A stretch of DNA of 19,653 nucleotides from an uncultured Clostridia bacterium (GCA_934180065.1 CAKPRA010000032.1:1-19653); one strand, 5' to 3'. Counted from the first letter of the stretch, positions 1-7,282 are shown. The notes: generated from the sequence alone by a model not told the origin. Made by a program: numbers and translations.

Positions 1-21
1 GAATTTTTAATAAAGATTTGT

Positions 22-51
22 GCCTTCCGCAGACGTAGAGTTAGCGAAGGC
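22..51. repeat. Short inverted repeat upstream of the first peptidase gene
   Basis: GCCTTCCGC (22-30) can pair with GCGAAGGC (44-51), leaving a 13-nt loop and one bulged C. The stretch is richer in G+C than its surroundings. It stays open in the frame of the downstream peptidase gene, so the reading frame runs off the window's left edge. I read it as an intergenic hairpin, perhaps an intergenic repeat of this lineage, rather than coding sequence. Its copy number cannot be judged from this window. Confidence 0.35.
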
Positions 52-72
52 AAGGAAGGAATGAGATTAAAT

Positions 73-1353
73 ATGAATTACAATAAACAAAGTGTAAAAG
101 AAGGAATAACTCTTCATAAGATTAATACAACAAAATTTAAAACAAACTTATTTGCTATTTTTATTACAACACCGCTATCAAGAGCTAATGTTACGAAAAA
201 TGCTTTAATCAGTGCTGTTTTAAGAAGAGGAACTGAAAATTTTAAAAGTCAAGAGCTTATTTCAAAAGAGCTTGAAGATATGTATGGAGCTAGCTTTGAT
301 TGTGGAATTGATAAGAATGGAGATAATCAAATTTTAAAGTTTTATATAGAATCTATTAATGATGATTTTTTACCAGAAAATTATAATTTGGCAGAAAAAT
401 CATTGAAGCTATTGGCGGATATTGTTTTCAATCCTTTAGTGGAAAATGGCGGATTTAAAAAGGAATATGTTGATGTTGAGAAAAATACTTTAAAACAGAT
501 TATTGATGGTAAAATAGATAATAAATCAAAATATGCTTTAGATAGATGTTTTGAGGAAATGTATAAAGGTAAACCTTATGGTTTGTATAAATTTGGATAT
601 ATTGAGGACCTAGATAAAATAAATGAAATAGATTTATATAATTATTATAAGGAGTTAATTGCTGAATGCAAAATAGATGTGTTTGTTTCAGGATTTAATA
701 TTGATAATTTGAATGAGAATGCAATATTTGCAGGTTTAAATGAAAGATCAGCAAAGTATATTAAAATAACAAATAATTATATAAATGACAAAATTGAGGC
801 TCCAAAAGAAGTAATTGAAAAAATGGATGTTACTCAAGGTAAATTGATGATTGGTATTGATTTAATGGAACTTAAAGAAGAGGAAAGACCAATGGCATCT
901 GTTTATTCTGTTGTTTTGGGTGGTGGCGCAAATTCAAAACTATTCCAGAATGTAAGAGAAAAAGCCAGCTTAGCATATACCGCGGGAGCTTCTTACATTA
1001 AATCTAAAAACAATATTATTATAAGATGTGGAATTGAAATTAAAAATTACAAAAAAGCGTTAGATATAATAAAAGATCAATTAAATCAAATGCTAAATGG
1101 TGACTTTTCAGAAAATGATATAAATAGTGCAAAACAATTAATATTATCATCATACAAGGGAATTTCAGAAACTCAAGATGGAGAAATAAATTATTATCTT
1201 TCTCAAGAGCTTTCAGATAAATTTGTTGATATTGATAAAAGTATGCAAGAAATTGAAAGTGTTACTAAAAATCAGATTATAGACATTGCAAAAAAATTAC
1301 AAATTAATACTATATATTTCTTGACAGGTAACGAAGAGCTACAAGGTGAATAA
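73..1353 (+). CDS. M16B-family peptidase-like protein, non-zinc subunit (YmfF-like)
   Basis: This M16 (pitrilysin/insulinase) family protein has about 426 residues, the usual length for YmfF-type members. It has no HxxEH zinc motif. The C-terminal half carries the family's conserved R...Y pair in VREKASLAYTAGASY (R295 and Y302 from this start). In M16B heterodimers, one subunit supplies zinc and the other supplies this R/Y substrate-binding pair, and the next gene has HFLEH but no R/Y. A joint cytosolic peptidase is therefore inferred. The AAGGAAGGA at 52-60 abuts an ATG at 61. The in-frame ATG at 73 has normal spacing and gives the family-like N terminus, so I chose it. The gap to the next gene is 41 nt, which suggests an operon. 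Family assignment is firm; the substrate is unknown. Confidence 0.88.
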   Translation: MNYNKQSVKEGITLHKINTTKFKTNLFAIFITTPLSRANVTKNALISAVLRRGTENFKSQELISKELEDMYGASFDCGIDKNGDNQILKFYIESINDDFLPENYNLAEKSLKLLADIVFNPLVENGGFKKEYVDVEKNTLKQIIDGKIDNKSKYALDRCFEEMYKGKPYGLYKFGYIEDLDKINEIDLYNYYKELIAECKIDVFVSGFNIDNLNENAIFAGLNERSAKYIKITNNYINDKIEAPKEVIEKMDVTQGKLMIGIDLMELKEEERPMASVYSVVLGGGANSKLFQNVREKASLAYTAGASYIKSKNNIIIRCGIEIKNYKKALDIIKDQLNQMLNGDFSENDINSAKQLILSSYKGISETQDGEINYYLSQELSDKFVDIDKSMQEIESVTKNQIIDIAKKLQINTIYFLTGNEELQGE

Positions 1354-1394
1354 ATCTAAATGAGAGCAGTGCTCTTAATGAAAGGATAAAATGT

Positions 1395-2678
1395 ATGGAA
1401 ATTTTAAATTGTTCAAAAATTAAAGAAAAGGCTTATGTAGAAAAGCTTAAGAATGGATTAAAAGTTATAATTGTTCCTAAGAAGGAAACTAATAAAAAGT
1501 GCGTAATTTGGGGAACAAATTTTGGGTCTAATGATAATAGATTTATATATCCTAAAACAAATGAAGAGGTTGTTGTACCTGATGGTGTTGCACACTTTTT
1601 GGAACACAAAATGTTTGAGCAACCAGATGGAACTAATAGTCTAGATACTTTAATGGCTTTAGGGTTAGATGCAAATGCATATACTACAAATGATCATACT
1701 GCATATTTATTTGAGTGCAGTGATGATGAGTCTTTTTATAAAGGTTTAGATGAGTTTATGGATTATGTTCAAAGTCCATATTATACAGATCAAAATGTTG
1801 AAAAGGAAAAGGGAATTATTGGTCAGGAAATAATGATGTATGATGATGATCCTGGGTTTCAGCTATATTTGGATACTTTGAAATGTTTATATGAAAAGTT
1901 TCCAATGAGAATTGATATTGCAGGAAGTATAGAATCAATAAGTAAAATTGACCCAGATATTTTATATAAATGTTATAATACATTTTATAATCCTGGAAAT
2001 ATGGTTCTTGTTGTATGTGGTAATTTTGAGCCAAATGATATTTTAGAAGAGATTAAGAAAAGATTAAATGATGTTGAAGATATCGGAAATATTACTAGAA
2101 TTTTTGATGAAGAGCCTGATAAAATATATCAAAAATATATGGAAAAAACAATGTCTGTAAGTATGCCTATTTTTATGATTGGATTAAAGGATAAAATAGT
2201 TGCTCCTGATGAGAGAGTAAAAAGACATATGGCAATCGAAGTTATTTTAGGCTTGTTAATTGGAAAAAGCTCTAATTTGTTCAAGAATCTTTATGAAAAT
2301 CAGATTATTTTTGGAGAGCCAGATTATGAATATGAATTCTCTAAAAATTATGCACATGTATTGATAAGTGGTCAATCAAATAATCCACAGTTAGTTAAAG
2401 ATTTGTTGAAAAATGAGATTAGAAATTTAAAAAATAATGGAATTAATTCTGAAGATTTTGAGAGAATTAAAAGAAAAATTTATGGTGAATTTGTTACTGA
2501 ATTTAATGACGTTGGTAGCATTTCTAGAATGTTTTTAGCAGATACTATAAAAGAAATTAATTCTTTTGATTATGTTGATAAATATGATGAAGTTACAGAA
2601 GATTATGTTGTAGATGTATTAAATGAAATTTTTAATGATGATAATATAGTTTTATCTGTAATTAAAGGAAATAATTAA
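1395..2678 (+). CDS. M16B-family zinc metallopeptidase (YmfH-like)
   Basis: This is the catalytic M16 partner, 427 residues. VAHFLEHKMFEQ holds the inverted zinc motif HxxEH (H67, E70, H71). The third expected zinc ligand lies 74 residues later, in GIIGQEIMMYDDDP (E145). The C-terminal half lacks the R/Y pair that the preceding gene has, so the two look like complementary subunits of one peptidase. The ATG at 1395 follows GAAAGGA with about 9 nt of spacing. A nearer ATG at 1391 is out of frame and soon stops. In Firmicutes such pairs are cytosolic and poorly characterised, and are sometimes discussed as peptide-processing enzymes. The precise role here is inference. Confidence 0.9.
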   Translation: MEILNCSKIKEKAYVEKLKNGLKVIIVPKKETNKKCVIWGTNFGSNDNRFIYPKTNEEVVVPDGVAHFLEHKMFEQPDGTNSLDTLMALGLDANAYTTNDHTAYLFECSDDESFYKGLDEFMDYVQSPYYTDQNVEKEKGIIGQEIMMYDDDPGFQLYLDTLKCLYEKFPMRIDIAGSIESISKIDPDILYKCYNTFYNPGNMVLVVCGNFEPNDILEEIKKRLNDVEDIGNITRIFDEEPDKIYQKYMEKTMSVSMPIFMIGLKDKIVAPDERVKRHMAIEVILGLLIGKSSNLFKNLYENQIIFGEPDYEYEFSKNYAHVLISGQSNNPQLVKDLLKNEIRNLKNNGINSEDFERIKRKIYGEFVTEFNDVGSISRMFLADTIKEINSFDYVDKYDEVTEDYVVDVLNEIFNDDNIVLSVIKGNN

Positions 2679-2756
2679 ATTGGAATAAATGTTTTTGTTT
2701 GAAATTTTATGTTAAAATGAGTTCTTGAATAAATATAGAAAGGGATGGAGCCTAAT

Positions 2757-3530
2757 ATGATAATAAAAACTGGGATAATACCTAAATCAGCATTTTCTAT
2801 TTGGGGAATTGATATATATTGGTATGCAATTATCATAACTTTTGCAATTATTGTTGGATATATATGGGCTAGAATTCGTGATGGAAAATATGGTATAAAA
2901 TTTGAAGATGTGCTAGATTTGAGCTTTTTTATGATCCCAATTGCTATAATATGTGCTAGAATTTATTATATTGTTTTTTTCGATTTTAATTACTATATGA
3001 ATAACCCATCAGAAATACTTAACTTCAGAAATGGGGGAATCGCCATATATGGTGCATTGATAGGTGCAATAGGTACTATAATTGTATTTTGTAAAATAAA
3101 AAAAATAAAAATTTCTGATTTATTAGATTATCTTGCACCTATAATCCCATTGTGCCAAGCAATTGGAAGATGGGGAAACTATGTTAATGTTGAGGCTTAT
3201 GGAACTGAAACCAATTGGCCTATTAAAATGGAAATAATTGAAAACGGAATTACAAAATATGTGCATCCTACGTTTTTGTATGAATCAGTTGGAAATTTTA
3301 TATTATTTTTTATATTATTAAAATTGTGTAAAAACAGAAAGTTTTCAGGGCAAATAACATTAATTTATTTAATTGGATATGCTTTTATAAGATTTTTTGT
3401 CGAAGGATTGAGAACTGATAGCTTAATGTGGGGAAATATAAGAATTTCACAGATTTTATCATTGTTTATTTTTGTTATTTGTATAATAATTTATTTTGTT
3501 ATGAAAGACAGGAATCTTAAGAAAAAATAA
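2757..3530 (+). CDS. lgt: Prolipoprotein diacylglyceryl transferase
   Basis: Lgt transfers the diacylglyceryl group of phosphatidylglycerol to the lipobox cysteine of prolipoproteins, the first step of lipoprotein maturation at the membrane. The protein is 257 residues and highly hydrophobic, with about seven likely membrane segments. The family signature appears as GRWGNYVNVEAYG (residues 137-149), followed by the expected HPTFLYES and a late RFFVEGLRTDSL. An ATG at 2745 sits directly on AAAGGG with no spacing. The ATG at 2757 lies 6 nt after a GGAG and gives the usual short N terminus ahead of FSIWGIDIYWY, so I prefer it. The 78-nt gap after the peptidase gene shows no convincing promoter, so read-through is possible. 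This is a core gene and suggests an ordinary chromosomal location. Confidence 0.95.
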   Translation: MIIKTGIIPKSAFSIWGIDIYWYAIIITFAIIVGYIWARIRDGKYGIKFEDVLDLSFFMIPIAIICARIYYIVFFDFNYYMNNPSEILNFRNGGIAIYGALIGAIGTIIVFCKIKKIKISDLLDYLAPIIPLCQAIGRWGNYVNVEAYGTETNWPIKMEIIENGITKYVHPTFLYESVGNFILFFILLKLCKNRKFSGQITLIYLIGYAFIRFFVEGLRTDSLMWGNIRISQILSLFIFVICIIIYFVMKDRNLKKK

Positions 3531-3625
3531 TATATTTTACTAAATTATAAAATTCGTAAACTCGAAAAATGTCTTTTTTTGTCATACGAAAATTGCTTAA
3601 AAAGCTTATAAAATGGGAACTTTTG

Positions 3626-3654
3626 TTGACTATAAACTAGAAATATGGTATCCT
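3626..3654 (+). promoter_or_regulatory. Sigma-A-type promoter of the Spo0E-like gene
   Basis: TTGACT (3626-3631) and TATCCT (3649-3654) are separated by exactly 17 nt. The -10 start lies 57 nt before the start codon of the Spo0E-like gene. No clear terminator is visible between lgt (end 3530) and this site. I looked for Spo0A-box-like TGTCGAA and did not find a good match. Confidence 0.6.
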
Positions 3655-3705
3655 AAAATAAGAAGTACTTAGCTTATATAACAGCATAAAAAGGAGATGG
3701 TTACT

Positions 3706-3867
3706 ATGTTGATAGATCAAATTTGTGAATTAAGAGACAAGTTGAACAAAAGCATACTAACTGAAGATTATGAAGTAACATATGAATTAAGTATAAGATT
3801 AGATGAACTAATAACAAAGTATTATAACCAATTAAGAAAAACTAATGAGAATGTGGCCGAAGGCTAG
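3706..3867 (+). CDS. Spo0E-like sporulation regulatory aspartyl-phosphatase
   Basis: This is a 53-residue protein, the usual size for the family. Two amphipathic helices are visible. The second contains ELSIRLDELITKYYNQ, with the Spo0E-family SxxxD signature as S29-I-R-L-D33. Spo0E proteins dephosphorylate Spo0A~P and so restrain entry into sporulation. The target here is inferred from the family. The start codon follows AAGGAG with about 9 nt of spacing. The gene has its own promoter (3626-3654) and terminator (3878-3917), so it is monocistronic. Its presence suggests a spore-forming ancestry. Other small Spo0E-like proteins act on different response regulators, so Spo0A is likely but not shown. 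Confidence 0.82.
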   Translation: MLIDQICELRDKLNKSILTEDYEVTYELSIRLDELITKYYNQLRKTNENVAEG

Positions 3868-3877
3868 TAGATAAAGG

Positions 3878-3917
3878 AAAACTTAAATAAAATTTAACAT
3901 TTTATTTAAGTTTTTTT
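3878..3917 (+). terminator. Rho-independent terminator after the Spo0E-like gene
   Basis: A perfect 14-bp stem pairs 3880-3893 with 3899-3912 around a 5-nt loop (TTAAC), followed by a T run ending at 3917. The stem is almost all A-T, as expected in this genome. It lies 10 nt after the stop codon. Confidence 0.8.
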
Positions 3918-3937
3918 GTATAATTTTGAAAAAAGTG

Positions 3938-3966
3938 TTGACAAAACATAATGAAAATATTATAAT
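3938..3966 (+). promoter_or_regulatory. Consensus promoter of tRNA-Leu
   Basis: A perfect TTGACA (3938-3943) and perfect TATAAT (3961-3966) are separated by 17 nt. They sit about 40 nt upstream of the mature tRNA 5' end. This is the strongest promoter match in the window, fitting a stable-RNA gene. Confidence 0.88.
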
Positions 3967-4006
3967 AAACCATGTCGTAGGACAAAGCCAGTTCAATAAT
4001 ACAAAT

Positions 4007-4094
4007 GCAGATGTGGCGGAACTGGTAGACGCACAGGACTTAAAATCCTGCGGTTGAATAAACCGTGCCGGTTCGATTCCGGCCATCTGCACCA
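4007..4094 (+). tRNA. tRNA-Leu, anticodon UAA
   Basis: The 88-nt class II tRNA has an acceptor stem GCAGATG/CATCTGC with discriminator A and an encoded CCA (4092-4094). The anticodon loop CTTAAAA reads UAA, for the Leu codon UUA. A long variable arm follows, then the T arm with GGTTCGATTCC. UUA is by far the commonest Leu codon in the neighbouring genes. The tRNA 3' end is a common integration site for mobile elements, and degraded element-like sequence begins within about 100 nt downstream. I saw no second copy of the tRNA 3' end in the window. Confidence 0.96.
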
Positions 4095-4138
4095 ATGACG
4101 TATCTGTTCGAACTAATAAAACAGATAGATAAAAAAAT

Positions 4139-4169
4139 CAATCAGAAAATAAATCTGGTTGTTTTTTTT
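4139..4169 (+). terminator. Terminator after tRNA-Leu
   Basis: CAATCAGA (4139-4146) pairs with TCTGGTTG (4154-4161) with one G-T wobble, followed by eight T residues (4162-4169). A second, weaker hairpin (TATCTGTT/AACAGATA) lies between the tRNA and this terminator. Confidence 0.75.
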
Positions 4170-4194
4170 GCGTATTTGAAATAAGCAAATAAAA

Positions 4195-4463
4195 ATCATC
4201 CTAGCAAGAAAGGATAATGAGATATTTATACTAAATGTACTAATAAATAAGAAAGATGAAAATATTAATAAATTACAACAAGATGTAAACGGTTTAAAAG
4301 GAACAATTATCTAAACTAAAGAGATTTTGGCATAACATTATGAAATTGCAAATAATCTTAATAAAAAAGTTGAACTATTTAGGAAAAGGATTATCTGCTG
4401 AGGAAGCTACTAGACTAAAAGAACAAATAGTTAAAGAAGACACTGAGAACAATACAGAATGTC
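4195..4463 (+). pseudogene. Degenerate coding-like stretch, unrecognised
   Basis: No intact gene is visible here. Protein-like pieces sit in different frames. One reads KDENINKLQQDVNGLKGTII and ends at TAA 4312-4314. Another, from about 4345, reads NNLNKKVELFRKR. A third, from about 4387, reads KGLSAEEATRLKEQIVKEDT. All look like charged helical or coiled-coil sequence. An apparent 68-codon ORF (4340-4546) crosses two of these pieces and is probably not a real gene. The simplest reading is the eroded 3' part of one or two genes that belonged to a mobile element. The parent protein is not recognised. Confidence 0.4.
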
Positions 4464-4578
4464 GTAATTTTAGGCAAATATGGCGGAGAGCAAGGTTTAG
4501 ATTTATCTTAAAACTCACAAACGATGCTTATATGCTGAATTGTTGATGAATGGAACATTAAATAAACTTCTTGCGTGA
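4464..4578 (+). pseudogene. tnpV: TnpV-like transposon protein fragment, frameshifted
   Basis: Three reading frames must be joined to recover one protein-like segment. VILGKYGGE comes first, from 4464. RARFRF follows from about 4487. Then KTHKRCLYAELLMNGTLNK runs up to the TGA at 4576-4578. The order and wording match the middle of TnpV proteins, which accompany recombinases in clostridial mobilisable transposons. In those, a LGKYG.../R..L..H motif precedes a (L/Y)Y..LL..G.LN..LA segment. The fragment has at least two frameshifts and lacks both ends, so it cannot be functional. The identification is from memory of the family, not from a search. Confidence 0.5.
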
Positions 4579-4680
4579 TCTGTAATAAAATTACACAGTT
4601 TTTTGAACATTTGTCAACAAATGTTATAATAATTTTATGCAGAATTATGAAAAATATGCAATAAATCCTTCTGCTTTTGA

Positions 4681-4850
4681 TTAAACTGTTTCTACCACCT
4701 CATTACCAGGATAATTAGCAACCATTTTCTCAGCTGTTACAACATCATCCAGGTGCATCAGATAAACCTTAACTCCCTTTTTGTTCAGAGCAAGGATTCT
4801 GTTTTTTTGAGTTATATGTATTTTATCTCTTGAAATGACAGTGTGCAAAT
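4681..4850 (-). pseudogene. C-terminal remnant of an unrecognised gene, higher GC
   Basis: On the reverse strand an open frame runs from about 4850 to a TAA at 4683-4681. It has no start codon, and a stop lies immediately upstream, so only the C-terminal ~55 residues of some protein survive. Readable parts include KKGVKVYLMHLDDVVTAEK and VANYPGNEVVETV. By eye, the segment from 4681 to 4800 is clearly richer in G+C (near 40%) than the flanks (below 30%) and uses codons such as CTG and GCT. This suggests recent foreign origin. The product is unknown to me. Confidence 0.4.
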
Positions 4851-4858
4851 GCTATAAT
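4830..4858 (+). promoter_or_regulatory. Promoter driving the truncated leader and Nudix-like gene
   Basis: TTGAAA (4830-4835) and a perfect TATAAT (4853-4858) are spaced by 17 nt, with TGC just before the -10. The first start codon downstream is at 4888, so the 5' leader is short. The promoter overlaps the upstream end of the reverse-strand remnant, which places it near an old junction. Confidence 0.75.
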
Positions 4859-4887
4859 GAAAAAATATAAACACAGGTGGAATAAAC

Positions 4888-4986
4888 ATGAAAATATTAA
4901 TAATTTATAGCAAAGCTTTTTACAAAGATATAGCAACAATAAAAGAAAAATTAGGAGGAAAGGTATGGGAAAACATGCAATTATAA
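4888..4986 (+). pseudogene. Truncated N terminus of a lost gene (32-codon ORF)
   Basis: A good ribosome site (AGGTGG) precedes ATG 4888. The ORF begins MKILIIYSKAFYKDIATIKE, a beta-strand/helix start typical of small nucleotide-binding-fold enzymes. Nucleoside 2-deoxyribosyltransferase-like proteins begin in a comparable way. After about 22 residues it runs into the ribosome site and first codons of the next gene in another frame and stops at 4984-4986. It is best read as the 5' stub left by a deletion ending near 4950. Because it overlaps the Nudix-like start by 22 nt, it could now act as a translated leader that couples to that gene. That role is speculation. Confidence 0.5.
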
Positions 4987-5354
4987 TTATAAAAAATAAG
5001 GAAAATAAATATTTACAATACTATGATGAAAGATGGCAATCTTACCTATTTTTAAATTGCAAAATTAATGGAGCAGATGATATTGATATTATACGAAAAA
5101 ATGTAGAAGATACTTTAGGTTTAAAAGATATTAAATGTAATTATCTAGGGATGAAAAAGCATACAAAATTTTCTGAAAGTGCTCAAATTGAAAAAGAATA
5201 TGAACATTATTTTTATAAAATAGAAACAAATGAACAGTTAGATAATTTACCAGATAATTATAAATGGTTTTCATATGATGAATTAAAAAATGATGAAAGA
5301 ATACAAAAAGTTAATAGCGATATTGTAGGATTTGTAAAAGAATTTGACAATTAA
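4965..5354 (+). CDS. Nudix-fold-like protein lacking a canonical Nudix box
   Basis: This is a 129-residue protein starting 7 nt after AGGAGG. It begins MGKHAIIIIKNKENKYL, like the first strands of Nudix proteins. It ends with a segment (YKWFSYDELKNDERIQKVN) resembling the W/F..DEL.. helix often found there. The region that should hold the catalytic box GX5EX7REUXEEXGU reads NGADDIDIIRKNVEDTLGLK. It keeps the helix and the terminal GL, but not the REXXEE metal-binding glutamates. If the fold assignment is right, pyrophosphohydrolase activity is unlikely, and a binding or structural role is possible. The gene shares its promoter (4830-4858) with the leader stub and is followed 20 nt later by a CYTH remnant. 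Confidence 0.55.
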   Translation: MGKHAIIIIKNKENKYLQYYDERWQSYLFLNCKINGADDIDIIRKNVEDTLGLKDIKCNYLGMKKHTKFSESAQIEKEYEHYFYKIETNEQLDNLPDNYKWFSYDELKNDERIQKVNSDIVGFVKEFDN

Positions 5355-5374
5355 TCTATAAGGAGAATAATAAA

Positions 5375-5491
5375 GTGAAAACTGAATTTGAATTAAGAGC
5401 TTTAGAAATAGAACCTAAAAGCATAATAAATAGACTTGAAGAGTTGGGAGCAAATAGAATAGGAGATTTTGAGAAGAAAAGGTATGTTTAG
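5375..5491 (+). pseudogene. Truncated CYTH-domain gene (class IV adenylate cyclase-like)
   Basis: GTG 5375 follows AAGGAG with 9 nt of spacing, so the start is credible. The product reads KTEFELRALEIEPKSIINRL then EELGANRIGDFEKKRYV before TAG at 5489-5491. This matches the first ~35 residues of CYTH domains, which open with a ExE-type strand, then a helix and a K/R-R-Y strand. The superfamily covers triphosphate tunnel enzymes and class IV adenylate cyclases of about 170-200 residues. The remaining three quarters are missing. At about 5480 the sequence passes into a fragment of a different gene, which points to a deletion junction. A separate, complete CYTH-like gene lies at 13811-14281. Confidence 0.6.
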
Positions 5492-6429
5492 TTAAATATA
5501 CATTGAAGGAAATAGAATCTCCAAGGCAAGATCTTACATTTAATCAGTTAAAGATTTATTATGAAGACATAGCTTATTGCTTAATGATAATTTTTTACAA
5601 AATCTTGACCTGTTAACAAGTGAAGGAAAATATAATTACAATGCTTTTCTATTAGCAGATGAAAATAATATTTCTATAAAAGTGGTAAAATATTTAGGAA
5701 CAGATAAAATGGAATTAGTTAAAAATCAAGAAATATGGGTATCGTTGTTTAATTACTGCCACTCAGAGAATTTTAGATAGACTTGATGCAGAAAATACAA
5801 CCTATGCTAAAATTGAATATTTTGGAAGAAAAGAACAAGAAATGATTGATAGTGCAGCTTTAAAGGAGGCAGTTATCAACGCAATAGTTCATAATGATTA
5901 TTCTTATGGAAATTCTCCAATTATAGAATTATACTCTGATAGAATTGAAATAACTTCTGCTGGAGGATTACCTCAACAATTATCAAAAGAAGATTTCTTT
6001 AGAGGAGTTACTGCTCCAAGAAATAAAGAGTTAATAAGAGTATTTAAAGATGTTGATTTAATTGAAAATATTGGCTCTGGAGTTTTAAGAATTTTGGATG
6101 CCTATGATAAAAGTTGTTTTATATTTATGGATCATTTTTTAAGAGTTTCATTTAAGTATAGAAAAAATCCTTTTGAATATGATGAAAAAATCGACAAGAA
6201 AACCACTAAGAAAATTAAAACAAAACCACAAGAAAAAGATATTCTAAACTTCTGTAAAGAAGCAAAAACCTTAAAAGAGATTACAAGTAATTTGGGATTT
6301 AAAGATATATCAACATTTAAGAAAAATTATATAAATCCTTTGTTGGAAAAAGGTAATTTACAATTGACAATACCGGATCAACCTAAAAATAGAAATCAAA
6401 AATACATTGCTAAATATCTTGTAAAATAA
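5473..6429 (+). pseudogene. AlbA/AAA_4-type ATP-binding protein (COG2865-like), frameshifted and 5'-truncated
   Basis: Four blocks in changing frames make up one protein. The first (from 5473) reads LVKYTLKEIESPRQDLTFNQ. The second (about 5577-5735) reads LNDNFLQNLDLLTSEGKYNY. The third joins the long final ORF and reads ITATQRILDRLDAENTTYAK. The last (up to 6429) has ALKEAVINAIVHNDYSYGN, SAGGLPQQLS and APRNKELIRVF. These are hallmarks of the GHKL-like ATP-binding half of COG2865 proteins (HNDYS and the glycine-rich loop). A winged-helix-like tail with LKEITSNLGFKDIST follows. Frame breaks lie near 5575 and near 5735 (one extra base), and the N-terminal AlbA_2 region is mostly lost. The 195-codon ORF from ATG 5842 survives, but it covers only the C-terminal half. 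Confidence 0.75.
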
Positions 6430-6447
6430 GAGGTTATATGATATATT
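6419..6447 (+). promoter_or_regulatory. Probable promoter of the 6481-7672 operon
   Basis: TTGTAA (6419-6424) and TATATT (6442-6447) are spaced 17 nt. They overlap the last codons of the upstream pseudogene and lie 34 nt before the start codon of the operon's first gene. The elements are not perfect, so this is a moderate call. Confidence 0.45.
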
Positions 6448-6480
6448 AAAATAAAAATACACAAGAAGGATTGAGATAAT

Positions 6481-7281
6481 ATGAAAAAAATATCAGAAAT
6501 ACAACCAATAGAAGAAAGTGGAACAACAATAATTACAAGAGAGAATTTAAGAGAGTTTATTGAAGAACCATTAGTGGAAGTAGTAGAAAGCTTATATGAT
6601 AAAAATATATTAACTTATATGGCATCAGCCAACAAAAAAGATGTTAAAGGTAGTGCATATCTATCTTTTTATTATGATAAATTGTCAGAAGAAAATAAAA
6701 AGATAATACAGCAAAAAGTCGAAGAAGAAATTGCTGGATATGAAATAGTTGATGAAAATCTAACTGATACAGTTGTAAGATTAAGTATGCCTATAACAGA
6801 ACAAACGACTGTTGATGAGGTAAAAAAATTTTTTCTCGATAAAATATCGGATTTTAGAATACAGGATTTGCAATGTCAAAAATATAAATCTAAAACGGAA
6901 ATACTAGAAGCATATTTTAAATATGTAGAATTGGTAGATACAGCGTTTCTAAGAGCTATTAATGACTTTTTTGAAGAAAACCAAGAGCTAGAAGATGAAC
7001 CTAATCCTGGTTTAGTAGTAGGAGAAGATTCATATGATTACGAGAGTGCACTAAACTGTTTGGTTGAAGAACTAGGGTTTGTATATTGCGATGAAGAGGG
7101 TACACTATATGAAAATAAAGAAGATTTAAGAAGACATAGACATTTTTTAGAATGTCAAAAATCTGAATTAGGTAAAAGAGAAGAAGAATTATCTTCATTA
7201 GAGGCAGAAGCTAAAACAATTTCTGAAGCTGAAGCATTAATAGACCAACAAAAAGAAGGTCAAGATATAGGAGATGATTAA
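6481..7281 (+). CDS. Uncharacterised acidic protein with C-terminal coiled coil
   Basis: This protein has 266 residues, no signal peptide and no membrane segment, so it is probably cytoplasmic. I do not recognise a family. Residues ~1-130 look globular, with mixed charged strands and helices. Residues ~130-175 are helical (KTEILEAYFKYVELVDTAFL). The last ~60 residues (KSELGKREEELSSLEAEAKT and onward) form a highly charged coiled coil ending in an acidic tail. ATG 6481 follows AAGGA with about 12 nt of spacing. The next gene starts 1 nt after this stop codon, so the two are probably translated together. Base use is like the neighbours. It could be a structural or adaptor component, but no function can be assigned. 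Confidence 0.75.
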   Translation: MKKISEIQPIEESGTTIITRENLREFIEEPLVEVVESLYDKNILTYMASANKKDVKGSAYLSFYYDKLSEENKKIIQQKVEEEIAGYEIVDENLTDTVVRLSMPITEQTTVDEVKKFFLDKISDFRIQDLQCQKYKSKTEILEAYFKYVELVDTAFLRAINDFFEENQELEDEPNPGLVVGEDSYDYESALNCLVEELGFVYCDEEGTLYENKEDLRRHRHFLECQKSELGKREEELSSLEAEAKTISEAEALIDQQKEGQDIGDD

Positions 7282-7282
7282 G

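Noticed and set aside
1816..2034. Reverse-strand ORF inside the zinc peptidase gene
   Set aside because: It lies fully within a conserved gene on the other strand, with no ribosome site and no recognisable protein.
3550..3600. Spo0A box or lgt terminator upstream of the Spo0E-like gene
   Set aside because: The TCGAAAAATGTC and TTTGTCATACGAA stretches do not match the TGTCGAA box. The possible pairing AATTCGTA/TACGAA has a long loop and no T tract.
3883..4095. Reverse-strand ORF of 70 codons across the tRNA region
   Set aside because: It is the antisense of tRNA-Leu and its terminator and promoter. Such antisense-tRNA ORFs recur as false genes.
4340..4546. 68-codon forward ORF
   Set aside because: It joins pieces of two decayed genes in a mixed frame. 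The TnpV-like reading needs frame changes inside it.
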